From contig CAYTHO010000008.1 in NCBI GenBank assembly GCA_964437595.1, forward strand, positions 1-64,000: a DNA stretch of 64,000 bases, read 5' to 3'. The translations under genes were made by a program, and so were the position numbers. Shown in pieces: positions 42,346 through 50,813 of this stretch (position 1 is its first letter; each line of letters opens with the position of its first letter). This DNA comes from DSYU01 sp964437595 (GTDB lineage: Bacteria; Chloroflexota; Anaerolineae; Anaerolineales; Anaerolineaceae). Under the pieces are notes generated by a model. The model ran no database searches. It worked only from the letters and a program-made list of their open reading frames with translations, and was not told the origin of the DNA.

Positions 42346-44179
42346 AGCCATCGATCTGGCGCAGGCGGTCGAGCGCGCCGGTAAGCTGGAACTCGCCGCG
42401 CTCGCGGACGTTGTTCTTGATATTGCTGTCCAGCAGGTCGAATAATTCGGGCTTGATCACGTACTGGCCGAAGACGGTCAGGTATTCGTCATCGGGGAGA
42501 GACGGCACGCGCAGGTTGGTCTGGGCGTAATCGAGGTTGGGTTTTTCAGCGAACTCGGTGATGCCGAGCAGCCGGTTATCGTCGATCCATACGCCGTTGA
42601 CCACACCAAAGTTCGCGATCAGGTTCTGCGGGGTGCGTTTCAGCCCGACCACGCTGGTGCCATAGTGCTGGTAGGCATCCAGCATCTGCTGGGCGCAGGA
42701 AACGGGACCATTGGAGCGGTAGATATGATCTCCGAGCATGAGCAGGAAGGGCTCGTCGCCAACGGCCTCGCGCGTGCTGTACACAGCATGGCCGAAGCCT
42801 TCCTGATTCTGCTGAATGACGTATGAAATGTGCTGGCCCATCTCCAGGATGCGGCGGGAATACTCCTGGAAGTGCGGGGGCAGCTTGTTGTAGTTCTCGA
42901 TGGAGATCTGCCGGTTGAAGAAGGATTGGAAGTCGTTCAGATCATCCTTTTGAACAATGATAATCACCTCTTCGATACCGGCCTGGAGGGCCTCTTCAAC
43001 GATGATGAGGATGGCCGGTTTGGCAATACCATCGCGGTCGATGACCGGGAAGAGCTCTTTCTTGGTGGCTTTGGTAGCGGGGAATAAACGGGTGCCGAAG
43101 CCCGCAGCGGGGATGACTGCTTTACGCACCTTGGGGCCGGAATGCAGGGTGAGCTTTAGCGCAGGCATGTGGAAATCACGCTTGAGGATTTCGATTACAC
43201 GGTCCTGATCCTCGGGGCTTTTCACCAGGAACTGCGCTGTGCCATCGCCCTGCGAGCCAACGCCTTTACCGCCATAAATGTGCGGGCGCAGCGGTTCGTG
43301 GTTGAGCACTTTGTGCAGGACCGGGGCGCCCAACTCTTCGGGGCAGACCGGTGTGGCAAAGCTGTCAAAATACGACTGGGCTTCGACCATCACCGCTCCC
43401 AACTGCTCGGGGTCGGAATCCTCAATCGCCCGAATCGCGCGGTGGACGATCTCTTTATTGATCGGCCCGAGCAGCTGCTGTACGTTGTGCTCGGTCTCAT
43501 TTTCGGCGATGGGGAAGCAGCGGTTTAAGCGGTTGAGGATCTCCATGGTGTCTTTATGAGATTGGAGATCGACAACGACCAGGTGAAAATCGCGCTTAAC
43601 CTGGATTTCCTTGGTTTCGAGCCGGTCACCGTCGAAGGTCATCAACACGGGGCGGTTGCCAAAAGCGCAGCCCTGGTCCATACGACCACAGCGGGAGGGG
43701 GTGGTGATTTCACCCTGGTAGGCCAGTTCCATCTCGCCGCGGATGGTGAGCTTGAGATCGTACATGCGGTTGAACGCCCGGGCGGTGAGCACGCTGATGG
43801 CGGCGCTCGACGAGAGGCCTTTCTTGATCGGCATGTCAGTCTTATAGTTGTTGATTACCAGCCCGCGCACATGATAGTTGGTCAGCACCTGGTAAGCGAC
43901 ACCGGCGGCATAGCTAAAAAAGCCGCCCTTTTGCGCTTCTTCTTGCAGGGCATCGGCGCGCATCGGTATTTCATAAGGCCCCAGGGTTTTGCCATCCGGC
44001 ATGCTGGATGTCAGAACGAGGGAATTCGGGTGCGGCTCGACTTCCGCATAAATGCCCTGATTCGTACCGCAGATCAGGGCATAACCTTTTTCGATCTCCG
44101 CATTGATGCGCCGGTATCCGCCGGCCCAATCGGAATGCTCACCGAGCAGGCAGATACGCCCAGGCACAAATAGTTTCAC
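42251..44179 (-). CDS. Bifunctional GHMP sugar kinase / sugar-1-phosphate nucleotidyltransferase fusion, 642 aa
   Basis: Residues 1 to about 345 are a GHMP kinase: opening KLFVPGRICLLGEHSDWAGGY, like galactokinase or glucuronokinase; ATP-binding KKGLSSSAAISVLTARAFN; and a glycine-rich YGGKGVGSQGDGTAQF motif 3. From about residue 348 comes a GalU-type nucleotidyltransferase: VIPAAGFGTRLFPATKATKK (nucleotide loop plus Lys), LMLGDHIYRS, NLIANFGVVNG, EKPN and GEFQLTGALDRL. Predicted: sugar to sugar-1-phosphate to UDP-sugar in one polypeptide, a salvage route. The sugar is not known; glucuronate, galactose or arabinose are candidates. GCGGAGG precedes the start. The gene is single with its own promoter. 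Confidence 0.85.
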   Translation of the reverse strand: MKLFVPGRICLLGEHSDWAGGYRRINAEIEKGYALICGTNQGIYAEVEPHPNSLVLTSSMPDGKTLGPYEIPMRADALQEEAQKGGFFSYAAGVAYQVLTNYHVRGLVINNYKTDMPIKKGLSSSAAISVLTARAFNRMYDLKLTIRGEMELAYQGEITTPSRCGRMDQGCAFGNRPVLMTFDGDRLETKEIQVKRDFHLVVVDLQSHKDTMEILNRLNRCFPIAENETEHNVQQLLGPINKEIVHRAIRAIEDSDPEQLGAVMVEAQSYFDSFATPVCPEELGAPVLHKVLNHEPLRPHIYGGKGVGSQGDGTAQFLVKSPEDQDRVIEILKRDFHMPALKLTLHSGPKVRKAVIPAAGFGTRLFPATKATKKELFPVIDRDGIAKPAILIIVEEALQAGIEEVIIIVQKDDLNDFQSFFNRQISIENYNKLPPHFQEYSRRILEMGQHISYVIQQNQEGFGHAVYSTREAVGDEPFLLMLGDHIYRSNGPVSCAQQMLDAYQHYGTSVVGLKRTPQNLIANFGVVNGVWIDDNRLLGITEFAEKPNLDYAQTNLRVPSLPDDEYLTVFGQYVIKPELFDLLDSNIKNNVRERGEFQLTGALDRLRQIDGFNGLVIDGQRFDIGIPDYYLKTLQAFSQPQP

Positions 44180-44218
44180 AGGATTTTCCTCCGCAGGTTA
44201 TTCGATGTGTCTGCTGCA

Positions 44219-44247
44219 ATTTTACGGTGATCAGCCGAATTATGCAA
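44219..44247 (-). promoter_or_regulatory. Sigma-70-type promoter of the kinase/nucleotidyltransferase gene
   Basis: On the minus strand TTGCAT (44247-44242), a 17-bp spacer, and TAAAAT (44224-44219). The leader would be about 33 nt. Confidence 0.6.
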
Positions 44248-44259
44248 CACGATCTATTG

Positions 44260-44265
44260 TATAAT
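44260..44265 (+). promoter_or_regulatory. -10 box of gp47-like gene
   Basis: TATAAT, 13 nt before the ATG at 44279; the leader would be only about 6 nt and carries no clear Shine-Dalgarno sequence. Confidence 0.5.
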
Positions 44266-44278
44266 TCAACCACCCGGA

Positions 44279-45859
44279 ATGAAGACGTATATTGTCCAGC
44301 TTGAAGACCACGATGATGTAATATCCGCCCGGGATAAGATTTCCTGGAGCAAGGCCAGGCGCATCCTGCTGGTTTGGCCGCGCAGGGGGCGGGTTCTGGA
44401 AAGGCGCGTTGACCTCCAGCTCTTACTGCGCTGCAGTCAGTCGTTGGGCGGGCAGCTTGCGCTGGTTACGCAAAGCAGCGCGGTGAAAGAACAGGCTGCC
44501 GAGCTGGGCATCCCGGTGTTCAGCGATGCGCTGGAGGCGCAGGAAGCGAGCTGGCGGCGGCTGCGCAAGCGCAGCAAGCTCTCTTTGCGGAATGCGCGGT
44601 TGAAAAAGAGAAAGTTCTCCGATCCACAAATGGTTCGGGTGGAGCGCCTGGCTGCGCTGCGAGACCGGCGGGCGGGTTTGGCGGCGCGCATGGCTGAAAA
44701 CCTGTGGGTGCGGTTGGGAGCGTTTACGCTGGGTATCGCGGCGTTTCTGATGCTGGCGCTGGCTTTTGTACCGGGCGCTGAGGTGGTCGTGAAACCAGAG
44801 CGGATTCCACAGCAGCTTGAGATGGCCGTTTGGGCCAACCCCGAAATCACCACGCCGAGCGTATCCGGCGGGCTGCCAGTAGAAACCATGCGGGTGGTTG
44901 TTGAAGGCCGAGACCAGGTGGAGAGCAGCGGGCAGCAAAAAATCCCCGATACGTATGCCACCGGCCTGGCAGTGCTGACGAACCTCACCGACCAGGGTGT
45001 AGAGGTTCCACAAGGCAGCATTCTATTGACAACGTCTACCCCGCTGGTGCGCTTCATCACCACCGAAACGGTGAAGGTCCCGGCGGGGCCCGGCAAGGAT
45101 AACTGGGTATCGATCCGGGCGGAAGCGCCGGGCAGCGCCGGAAACCTGCCAGCGGGTAAGATCCAGGCGATGGAAGGCGCGGTTGGGCTGCGCCTGCGGG
45201 TGAGCAACAGTGTGGCTACCAGCGGCGGCGGGGATCGATCCAGCCGGGCGCCGACTGCCGCGGATTACCAGGCCCTGCGGGCGAAGCTGATGGACAACTT
45301 GCGGGCGAATGCGCTGGAAGAAGCGCGGTCGCAGATCAAGCCAGGGCAGCGCCTGCTCGAGGGCGCGCTGAACCTGCGCGGCGTATTGGAAGAAAAGCGC
45401 GAGCCAGCCGAAGGCCAGCCTGCCGACCGGCTGCAGTTATCCATGCAGGTGGAGTTCGCGGCATGGACGGTGCGCGAGGCAGACCTGCAGGCGGTAGCCC
45501 AGGCAGCGCTGGACGCCAACCGCGATAAACTTTACCAGCCTGTACCCGGGTCGCTGAATATTATTTTCACCAGCGAGCCATCATTCACCGCGGGGAGCGC
45601 TGATACGGCAGGTGCTCAAGTGCAGGCCGCTGCTGGCGCAGGGGTGGCGCGGTGGACTATGCGGGTAGAACGGACCCTGGAAAAAAGCTGGACGCAGGAA
45701 AGCGTGGTTCAGTCGATCCAGGGGAAACAGATGGCTGAAGCAAAGCAGATTCTGACGGCAGGGCTGCGGCTGCGTGAAGCGCCGCAGATTAATATATTTC
45801 CCGGCTGGTGGGGCTACCTGCCGTTCTTACCGGCGCGGATCGAGGTGATAAGCCAATGA
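44279..45859 (+). CDS. Baseplate J/gp47-like membrane protein, 526 aa
   Basis: Residues 1-145 are a basic cytosolic region (KISWSKARRILLVWPRRGRVLERRVDLQLLLR), followed by one membrane helix (LGAFTLGIAAFLMLALAFVPG, near 148-170). The outside part contains TLTN-type beta segments with QGSILLTTSTPLVRFITTETVKV, EAPGSAGNLPAGKIQAM and a long helical arm, a pattern annotated in other Chloroflexota as baseplate J/gp47-like. No phage genes surround it, so it is better seen as a cell-envelope assembly protein. It is coupled by ATGA to yqgF and then mltG, suggesting a link to wall growth. Confidence 0.7.
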   Translation: MKTYIVQLEDHDDVISARDKISWSKARRILLVWPRRGRVLERRVDLQLLLRCSQSLGGQLALVTQSSAVKEQAAELGIPVFSDALEAQEASWRRLRKRSKLSLRNARLKKRKFSDPQMVRVERLAALRDRRAGLAARMAENLWVRLGAFTLGIAAFLMLALAFVPGAEVVVKPERIPQQLEMAVWANPEITTPSVSGGLPVETMRVVVEGRDQVESSGQQKIPDTYATGLAVLTNLTDQGVEVPQGSILLTTSTPLVRFITTETVKVPAGPGKDNWVSIRAEAPGSAGNLPAGKIQAMEGAVGLRLRVSNSVATSGGGDRSSRAPTAADYQALRAKLMDNLRANALEEARSQIKPGQRLLEGALNLRGVLEEKREPAEGQPADRLQLSMQVEFAAWTVREADLQAVAQAALDANRDKLYQPVPGSLNIIFTSEPSFTAGSADTAGAQVQAAAGAGVARWTMRVERTLEKSWTQESVVQSIQGKQMAEAKQILTAGLRLREAPQINIFPGWWGYLPFLPARIEVISQ

Positions 45860-46296
45860 GCCTGAATATGCGCGGGCGGGTGCTGGCAGTGGACCCGGGC
45901 GAAAAACGACTGGGCATCGCGGTCAGCGACCCTACGGCGACCATTGCGCGCCCGCTGCAGGTGTTGAAACACGTCTCCCGCGCAGTGGACGCGGCCATGA
46001 TCGCCAGCCTGGCAGCCGAACAGGAGGCAGCGCGGATTATCGTTGGCGCGGCGCTGGATGATGAAGGAAATTCAACACCGCAGTCGCGCCACGCCGAGCG
46101 GCTGGCGGAAGCCATCCGCCAGCAGACGGCCCTGCCAGTGGAACTGTGGGATGAGAGCGGAAGCACCCAGGCAGCGCGCAGCGCGCGCATTGCAATGGGC
46201 GTTTCGCGGCGCAAACGCAGCGGTCACCTGGATGAGATGGCCGCAACGGTCATTTTACAAACTTACCTGGATGCACATGAACGAACAGAAACCTGA
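45856..46296 (+). CDS. yqgF: Holliday junction resolvase-like / pre-16S rRNA nuclease YqgF, 146 aa
   Basis: RNase H-fold nuclease of the YqgF/RuvX family, thought to trim the 5' end of 16S rRNA. Motif 1 is LAVDPGEKRLGIAVSDPTAT with the catalytic Asp; the middle Glu/Asp lie in VGAALDDEGNSTPQSRHAERLA and ELWDESGSTQAA; the last acidic residue is in HLDEMAATVILQTYLD. Normal length. ATG at 45856 overlaps the upstream stop; mltG begins inside its 3' end. Confidence 0.93.
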   Translation: MSLNMRGRVLAVDPGEKRLGIAVSDPTATIARPLQVLKHVSRAVDAAMIASLAAEQEAARIIVGAALDDEGNSTPQSRHAERLAEAIRQQTALPVELWDESGSTQAARSARIAMGVSRRKRSGHLDEMAATVILQTYLDAHERTET

Positions 46297-47539
46297 CCTG
46301 GGATCAAAACGCCCCGAAAGCCGTTCCGCAAATAGGGTGAAAGAACGCGAAGAGATCACCCAGCAGGTGCGAACCCGGCGGCGCAGAGAGAAAGAAAACC
46401 GGGGGAGTGGGGTTGCATCCTTTGTTCGCCTGGTGCTGCTGCTGGCCGGGATTCTGCTGTGCCTGGCATTGGCGGCTGGGGCCGCGGCCTGGGTGCTCGT
46501 GCCGCGGATGGCGGAGGAAAAGTTCGGCCCGTTCGGGGGGAACCTCAGCCCGACGCAACGGGTAATTTATTCGGCGCGCCTGCTGGCTAGCGAGGACAGC
46601 CTGCTGACGGCATTTGACGCGGAAGGGAAGAAGCGCTCATTTAACGTGGCCCTGGGCGAATCGGTTAACTCGATTGCTACCCGGCTGGAAGAGAAGCGTT
46701 TTATTCGAAATGCTGACGCGCTGCGCACGTACCTGATCTATGCTGGCCTGGATACAGGCGTGCAGGCGGGCGCTTACCAGCTCAGCCCGGCGATGACGGC
46801 GGTGCAGATCGCGCACGAACTGCAGGACGCTGTACCCGAGGAAGTGACGTTTATTATTCTGCCCGGCTGGCGGGCGGAGGAAATCGCCGCCGCGCTGCCG
46901 ACTTCGGGGCTGAGTATTTCGGAGGAGGAATTTCTCCAGGTGGTGCGCAATCCGCCAGATGAAATTGTTCCGGAGGGGGTCCCGAAAACAACAGGCCTGG
47001 AGGGCTATCTTCTGCCAGGGGAGTATCAGGTCAAGCGCGATACTACCGTGCAGAAGCTGGTGGCGTTGTTTGTGAGGCGGTTTAATGAGACCGCCGGAGC
47101 GGAGCTGAGCCAGGCCTTCAGCGCCCTGGGGCTGGATTTAAACGAAGCCGTGATTCTGGCCTCCATTGTCGAGCGCGAGGCGGTGGTAGCGGATGAGCAG
47201 CCGATGATTGCCTCGGTATTTTTCAACCGCATCCAGAATGGCATGAAGCTGGAAAGCGACCCAACGGTTCAGTACGCGCTCGGGTATGATCCGGTCAAGC
47301 AGACCTGGTGGAAGAATCCGCTTTCAGCGCAAGATCTACAAGAAAATTCTCGCTATAATACATATGTGTATGCGGGGCTGCCGCCAGGGCCCATTGCCAA
47401 CCCAGGCATCGAGGCGCTGCGCGCGGTGGCCTACCCCGCACAAACCGGTTATTTCTATTTTCGGGCAAAATGCGATGGGTCTGGGCGGCATGCTTTTTCG
47501 TACACTTACGATGAGCATTTGCAAAACGCCTGCCCCTGA
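46277..47539 (+). CDS. mltG: Endolytic murein transglycosylase MltG, 420 aa
   Basis: Membrane-bound lytic transglycosylase that cuts nascent peptidoglycan strands and sets their length. A basic cytosolic N terminus precedes the helix FVRLVLLLAGILLCLALAAGAAAWVLV. A LysM-like segment (FNVALGESVNSIATRLEEKRFI) leads into the YceG domain with LEGYLLPGEYQV, the catalytic Glu in ILASIVEREAVVADE, VFFNRIQNGMKLESDPTVQYALGY and NTYVYAGLPPGPIANPGIEA. ATG 46277 or 46271; both overlap yqgF, whose stop is at 46296. Confidence 0.94.
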   Translation: MNEQKPDLGSKRPESRSANRVKEREEITQQVRTRRRREKENRGSGVASFVRLVLLLAGILLCLALAAGAAAWVLVPRMAEEKFGPFGGNLSPTQRVIYSARLLASEDSLLTAFDAEGKKRSFNVALGESVNSIATRLEEKRFIRNADALRTYLIYAGLDTGVQAGAYQLSPAMTAVQIAHELQDAVPEEVTFIILPGWRAEEIAAALPTSGLSISEEEFLQVVRNPPDEIVPEGVPKTTGLEGYLLPGEYQVKRDTTVQKLVALFVRRFNETAGAELSQAFSALGLDLNEAVILASIVEREAVVADEQPMIASVFFNRIQNGMKLESDPTVQYALGYDPVKQTWWKNPLSAQDLQENSRYNTYVYAGLPPGPIANPGIEALRAVAYPAQTGYFYFRAKCDGSGRHAFSYTYDEHLQNACP

Positions 47540-47568
47540 GTTTAACTATTCAGGCGAGGAGGAGAAAA

Positions 47569-48312
47569 ATGGCTGTTTTAGGAATTGATGTAGGAGGATC
47601 GGGGATTAAAGGTGTTCCGGTCGATGTTGACTCAGGGGAATTTCTTGGAGAGCGTTTTCGCCTGCCAACGCCTGATGAAGCCAGGCCAGAGGATGTAGCG
47701 GATACCATCGCTGAGTTGGTAAAACATTTCAATTACGAAGGGCCGATTGGAGTCGGTTTTCCGGCGGTGATCCGCGGCGGAATTGTGTACACGGCTGCCA
47801 ATGTTCACGATAGCTGGATCGAAACCAACATTGAAAAACTGCTCAGTAAAAGAATTGGCTGCCCCGTTCACGCGCTCAACGATGCGGACGCGGCAGGAAT
47901 GGCCGAAATGAAGTTTGGCATTGGTCGAAAGCACTCCAAAGGGGTGGTGATGATGATCACCATCGGCACCGGGCTGGGGACAGCGCTGTTCGTGGACGGC
48001 AAGCTGGTGCCCAATACCGAGCTGGGGCATATTGAAATTCGCGGCAAAGATGCCGAAACCCGCGCAACGGACGCAGCGCGGCAGCGTAAAAATATGTCTT
48101 GGGAAGAATGGGGCGGCAAATTTAACGAGTACCTGAGCCGGTTGGAGGCGCTGTTCTGGCCTGACCTGTTTGTGCTGGGCGGCGGGACGAGCAAGTCGTT
48201 TGATAAATTCAAGCCGTACCTGAACCTGCACACGGAGGTCATCCCAGCAGAGCTGCTCAACCAGGCCGGGATTATCGGCGCGGCGCTGTACGCAGATTTG
48301 AAGGCTGGCTAA
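47569..48312 (+). CDS. ppgK: Polyphosphate glucokinase (ROK fold), 247 aa
   Basis: Phosphorylates glucose using polyphosphate and usually also ATP, giving glucose-6-phosphate. Typical stretches: LGIDVGGSGIKGVPVDVDSG (phosphate loop), VGFPAVIRGG, LNDADAAGMAEMKFG (catalytic Asp), MITIGTGLGTALFVDGKLVPN, and TELGHIEIRGKDAE with His. Length matches PpgK rather than the longer ROK repressors. GAGGAGGAG precedes the start. With GlgC, GlgA and MalQ further along it could feed glycogen synthesis, after phosphoglucomutase, which is not in the window. Confidence 0.92.
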   Translation: MAVLGIDVGGSGIKGVPVDVDSGEFLGERFRLPTPDEARPEDVADTIAELVKHFNYEGPIGVGFPAVIRGGIVYTAANVHDSWIETNIEKLLSKRIGCPVHALNDADAAGMAEMKFGIGRKHSKGVVMMITIGTGLGTALFVDGKLVPNTELGHIEIRGKDAETRATDAARQRKNMSWEEWGGKFNEYLSRLEALFWPDLFVLGGGTSKSFDKFKPYLNLHTEVIPAELLNQAGIIGAALYADLKAG

Positions 48313-48319
48313 AGCGATT

Positions 48320-49186
48320 TTATTTCTGGAGGAATGCGTCGATTGCTTCGAAATATTCCTGTTGATGGGTGATAGCGGCATCGTGGCTGGCGCCTTCGAT
48401 GACGTGCATTTTTGCATTGGGGTATAGGGCCAGCATAGCCGCGCGTTTTTCGGGGGTGGCGGCGGGATCATCGCTGCCGAACAGCAGCAGAATTTGCCCT
48501 GGCCAGGTATTGAGATCGTCCGGCGTGAAGGTGTAGTTCTTGGTCTGATCCACCAGGCGGCTCATGGAGGCGATAAAATCCGCGCGCTGCATGCGCGTGT
48601 AGAGAATTTCTTTCAGGTGCGCCAGTAGAAACTGCTGGTTCGGCTGGCCTGGTTTGAACAGCTTGCCAAAGGTGCGCATCAGCATATTGCGGATCATGAA
48701 AGCAGGGAACAGGCGCAGCATGGGCAGCATTTTTTCGATTTCGCGGCTGTTTTCCGGGTTGGGCGGCCCAACGGCGGTAAGCACCATTTTCGGAATACGG
48801 TCGGGGCAGTAGCGCACCAGGGACTGTGCCATCCAGCCGCCGTAGGAACCGCCCATCAGGTTGAACTGATCTATCCCAAGGTAATCCAGCAGGCCAACAG
48901 CGCCGCTGAGCATTTCTTCCAATTTGCCGAGCGGCGGGTAGTCGGGCGCAATAACCCGGTAGCGCTGGGCCAGGTGTTGCAGGGATTGGAAAGACGTTTC
49001 GGCGATGTTGGTGCCGCCAGCCAGGACGAGCAAGACCTGGTCCCCCGCGTCGGTATCGATATAACGCCAGGTTGTGCCCTGGATTTGAACCGTCCGATAG
49101 GGGTAGCGATTCCGGAAATCGAGCAGGTGTTTGCGCTGCGCATCCGGCACATCCGCGTAGAAGCGGTCAATTTTCAATGGATCCAT
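48320..49186 (-). CDS. Alpha/beta hydrolase, 288 aa
   Basis: Serine hydrolase fold. The nucleophile is in LMGGSYGGWMAQ (G-G-S-x-G-G), the acid in LLLFGSDDPAATPEKRA, and the catalytic His in HVIEGASHDAAITH. It resembles maspardin/spg21-like and other small-substrate hydrolases (DAGDQVLLVLAGGTNIAE, RYRVIAPDYPPLGKLEEM). No signal peptide; substrate unknown. Start at 49186 with GAGGAGGG upstream; the ATG at 49213 lies in the lyase gene. It is 13 bp downstream of the lyase gene and so probably co-transcribed with it. Confidence 0.87.
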   Translation of the reverse strand: MDPLKIDRFYADVPDAQRKHLLDFRNRYPYRTVQIQGTTWRYIDTDAGDQVLLVLAGGTNIAETSFQSLQHLAQRYRVIAPDYPPLGKLEEMLSGAVGLLDYLGIDQFNLMGGSYGGWMAQSLVRYCPDRIPKMVLTAVGPPNPENSREIEKMLPMLRLFPAFMIRNMLMRTFGKLFKPGQPNQQFLLAHLKEILYTRMQRADFIASMSRLVDQTKNYTFTPDDLNTWPGQILLLFGSDDPAATPEKRAAMLALYPNAKMHVIEGASHDAAITHQQEYFEAIDAFLQK

Positions 49187-49199
49187 TAAAATCCCTCCT

Positions 49200-50660
49200 C
49201 TAACCACCTCCACCTACGCCGCCGGCAATGCCGCCTTCCGTGAGGCGGCGCAGGTTGCCGAGAGTGCTGATGACTTCTTCCGCGGTAACCAGGCGATCGT
49301 CGTCGCGGTGTTTGAGCAAACCCTGGTTGATTTTTTCCAGGGCAACTTCCTGGATGGTGATATTGCGGGCCAGGGCTTCCTTCACCAGGGCAGCGCCGGC
49401 GCTGTAGCCGATCAACGGGTTGAGCGCGGTCACAACAATGGCATTGCGCGCCAGCCAACCCTCGGCCTTTTCGCGGTTGGCCTGCACGCCAGTCACGCAT
49501 TTTTCAGTGAAAGCGCTGACCGACCCAATGACCACCTGCATCATCTCGAATAGGTTGTGGGCGATGATCGGCATCATTACATTCAATTCAAGCTGCCCGG
49601 CCTGGGCCGCGAGCGCAACGGTCGTGTCGCAGCCGATCACGTGGAACATGGCCATGTCGAGCATTTCCGCCAGGACGGGGTTGACCTTGCCGGGCATGAT
49701 GCTCGACCCGGGCTGTACTGCCGGGAGGCGCAACTCGTCCAACCCGGTGGATGGCCCGGAGGCCAGCAGGCGGAAATCGTTGGCAATGCGCACCAGGGTC
49801 ACCGCCAGAGTGCGGATCGCGGCGGAGAAATCCACGGCGTCGGCCAGGGACTGCATGCCCTCGAACAGGTTGTCTGATTCGGTGAGGGGAATGCCGGAGA
49901 TTTCGGACATGCGCCAGACCATGCGCGCATGGTATTCCGGATGGGCGTTCAGGCCGGTGCCGGTGGCGGTTCCGCCAATGGGCATCCGGCGCAGTCCATC
50001 GGCGGCGCGGCGGATGCGCTCCGCGTCGCGCTCGACGGCCTTCGCATAGCCACTGAATTCCTGGCCCAGGCGTACGGGCACGGCATCCTGTAAATGCGTG
50101 CGGCCCGATTTGACAATATCATCAAATTCGATGGACTTTTGATGCAAGGCAGCCGCTAAATCATAAACTGTACAAAGCAGCTCTTCCAACCTCCATAACG
50201 CGCCCAGGCGAATGGCGGTGGGGATGGTATCGTTGGTGGACTGGGACATATTGACGTGATCATTGGGGTTCACGCGATACTCACCAAGATTCCCGCCCAA
50301 GATCTGAGTCGCACGGTTGGCGATCACCTCGTTGGTGTTCATGTTGTGACTGGTGCCAGCGCCGGCCTGGAAGGGGTCGACGACAAACTGGTCATCCCAC
50401 TTCCCTTCCATGACTTCGGTGGCAGCCTGGGAGATGGCATCTGCCAGCGCGGGGTCGAGCAAGCCCAGGTCGCGGTGGACTTCGGCTGCCGCGCGCTTGA
50501 CGAGCGCCATGGACAAGATAAAGGCTCGCCAGGGGCGCAGCCCGGAGATGGGGAAGTTCAGAACGGCGCGCTGTGTCTGAGCGCCGTATAAGGCCAGGGA
50601 AGGTACGCGCACTTCACCCAGTGAGTCGCGCTCAGTGCGGTACGTAACCGGTTCGCTCAC
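49200..50660 (-). CDS. Fumarase/aspartase superfamily lyase (class II fumarate hydratase-like), 486 aa
   Basis: Homotetrameric elimination enzyme acting on fumarate. Evidence: TERDSLGEVRVP, LYGAQTQRAVLNFPISG, GAGTSHNMNTNEVIANRA, KSGRTHLQDAVPVRLGQEFSGY, and the mobile signature loop PGSSIMPGKVNPV carrying the catalytic Ser. The GKVNP form favours fumarase C; TSHNMNTNEV and NPV recall aspartate ammonia-lyase, so substrate choice is not settled. Length is slightly above FumC. The start is GTG with GAGG 6 nt upstream. A three-unit palindrome array lies 46-93 bp upstream and probably controls it. Confidence 0.85.
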   Translation of the reverse strand: MSEPVTYRTERDSLGEVRVPSLALYGAQTQRAVLNFPISGLRPWRAFILSMALVKRAAAEVHRDLGLLDPALADAISQAATEVMEGKWDDQFVVDPFQAGAGTSHNMNTNEVIANRATQILGGNLGEYRVNPNDHVNMSQSTNDTIPTAIRLGALWRLEELLCTVYDLAAALHQKSIEFDDIVKSGRTHLQDAVPVRLGQEFSGYAKAVERDAERIRRAADGLRRMPIGGTATGTGLNAHPEYHARMVWRMSEISGIPLTESDNLFEGMQSLADAVDFSAAIRTLAVTLVRIANDFRLLASGPSTGLDELRLPAVQPGSSIMPGKVNPVLAEMLDMAMFHVIGCDTTVALAAQAGQLELNVMMPIIAHNLFEMMQVVIGSVSAFTEKCVTGVQANREKAEGWLARNAIVVTALNPLIGYSAGAALVKEALARNITIQEVALEKINQGLLKHRDDDRLVTAEEVISTLGNLRRLTEGGIAGGVGGGG

Positions 50661-50705
50661 AGATCACCTCATTTCGATCGCAGTTCGAAAGGCATTGATA
50701 TATTG

Positions 50706-50753
50706 AGCACAAACGTGCTTGAAGCACAATAGTGCTTGAGGCACATACGTGCT
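50706..50753. repeat. Three tandem palindromes, 17-bp period
   Basis: Units AGCAC-N4-GTGCT at 50706-50719 and 50723-50736, and GGCAC-N4-GTGCT at 50740-50753, each separated by TGA. They lie upstream of the lyase start and overlap the expected -35 zone. A cooperative repressor or activator array is the simplest reading. Confidence 0.7.
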
Positions 50754-50757
50754 CGGG

Positions 50758-50791
50758 AAAAAAAGAGGAAGTCAGGTTTTTCGACTTCCTC
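50758..50791 (-). terminator. Intrinsic terminator of ferredoxin gene
   Basis: A 9-bp perfect stem (50765-50773 and 50783-50791) followed on the minus strand by seven U residues (50764-50758). Confidence 0.87.
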
Positions 50792-50813
50792 ATGGGGTGT
50801 ATCCAGCAGGATA

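Noticed and set aside
44279..45859. Prophage baseplate module
   Set aside because: Only gp47-like features are present, with a membrane helix, and neighbours are yqgF and mltG; no tail, capsid, integrase or lysis genes occur.
50706..50753. CRISPR-like array
   Set aside because: Repeat units are 14 bp with 3-bp constant gaps, so there are no unique spacers; no cas genes are near.
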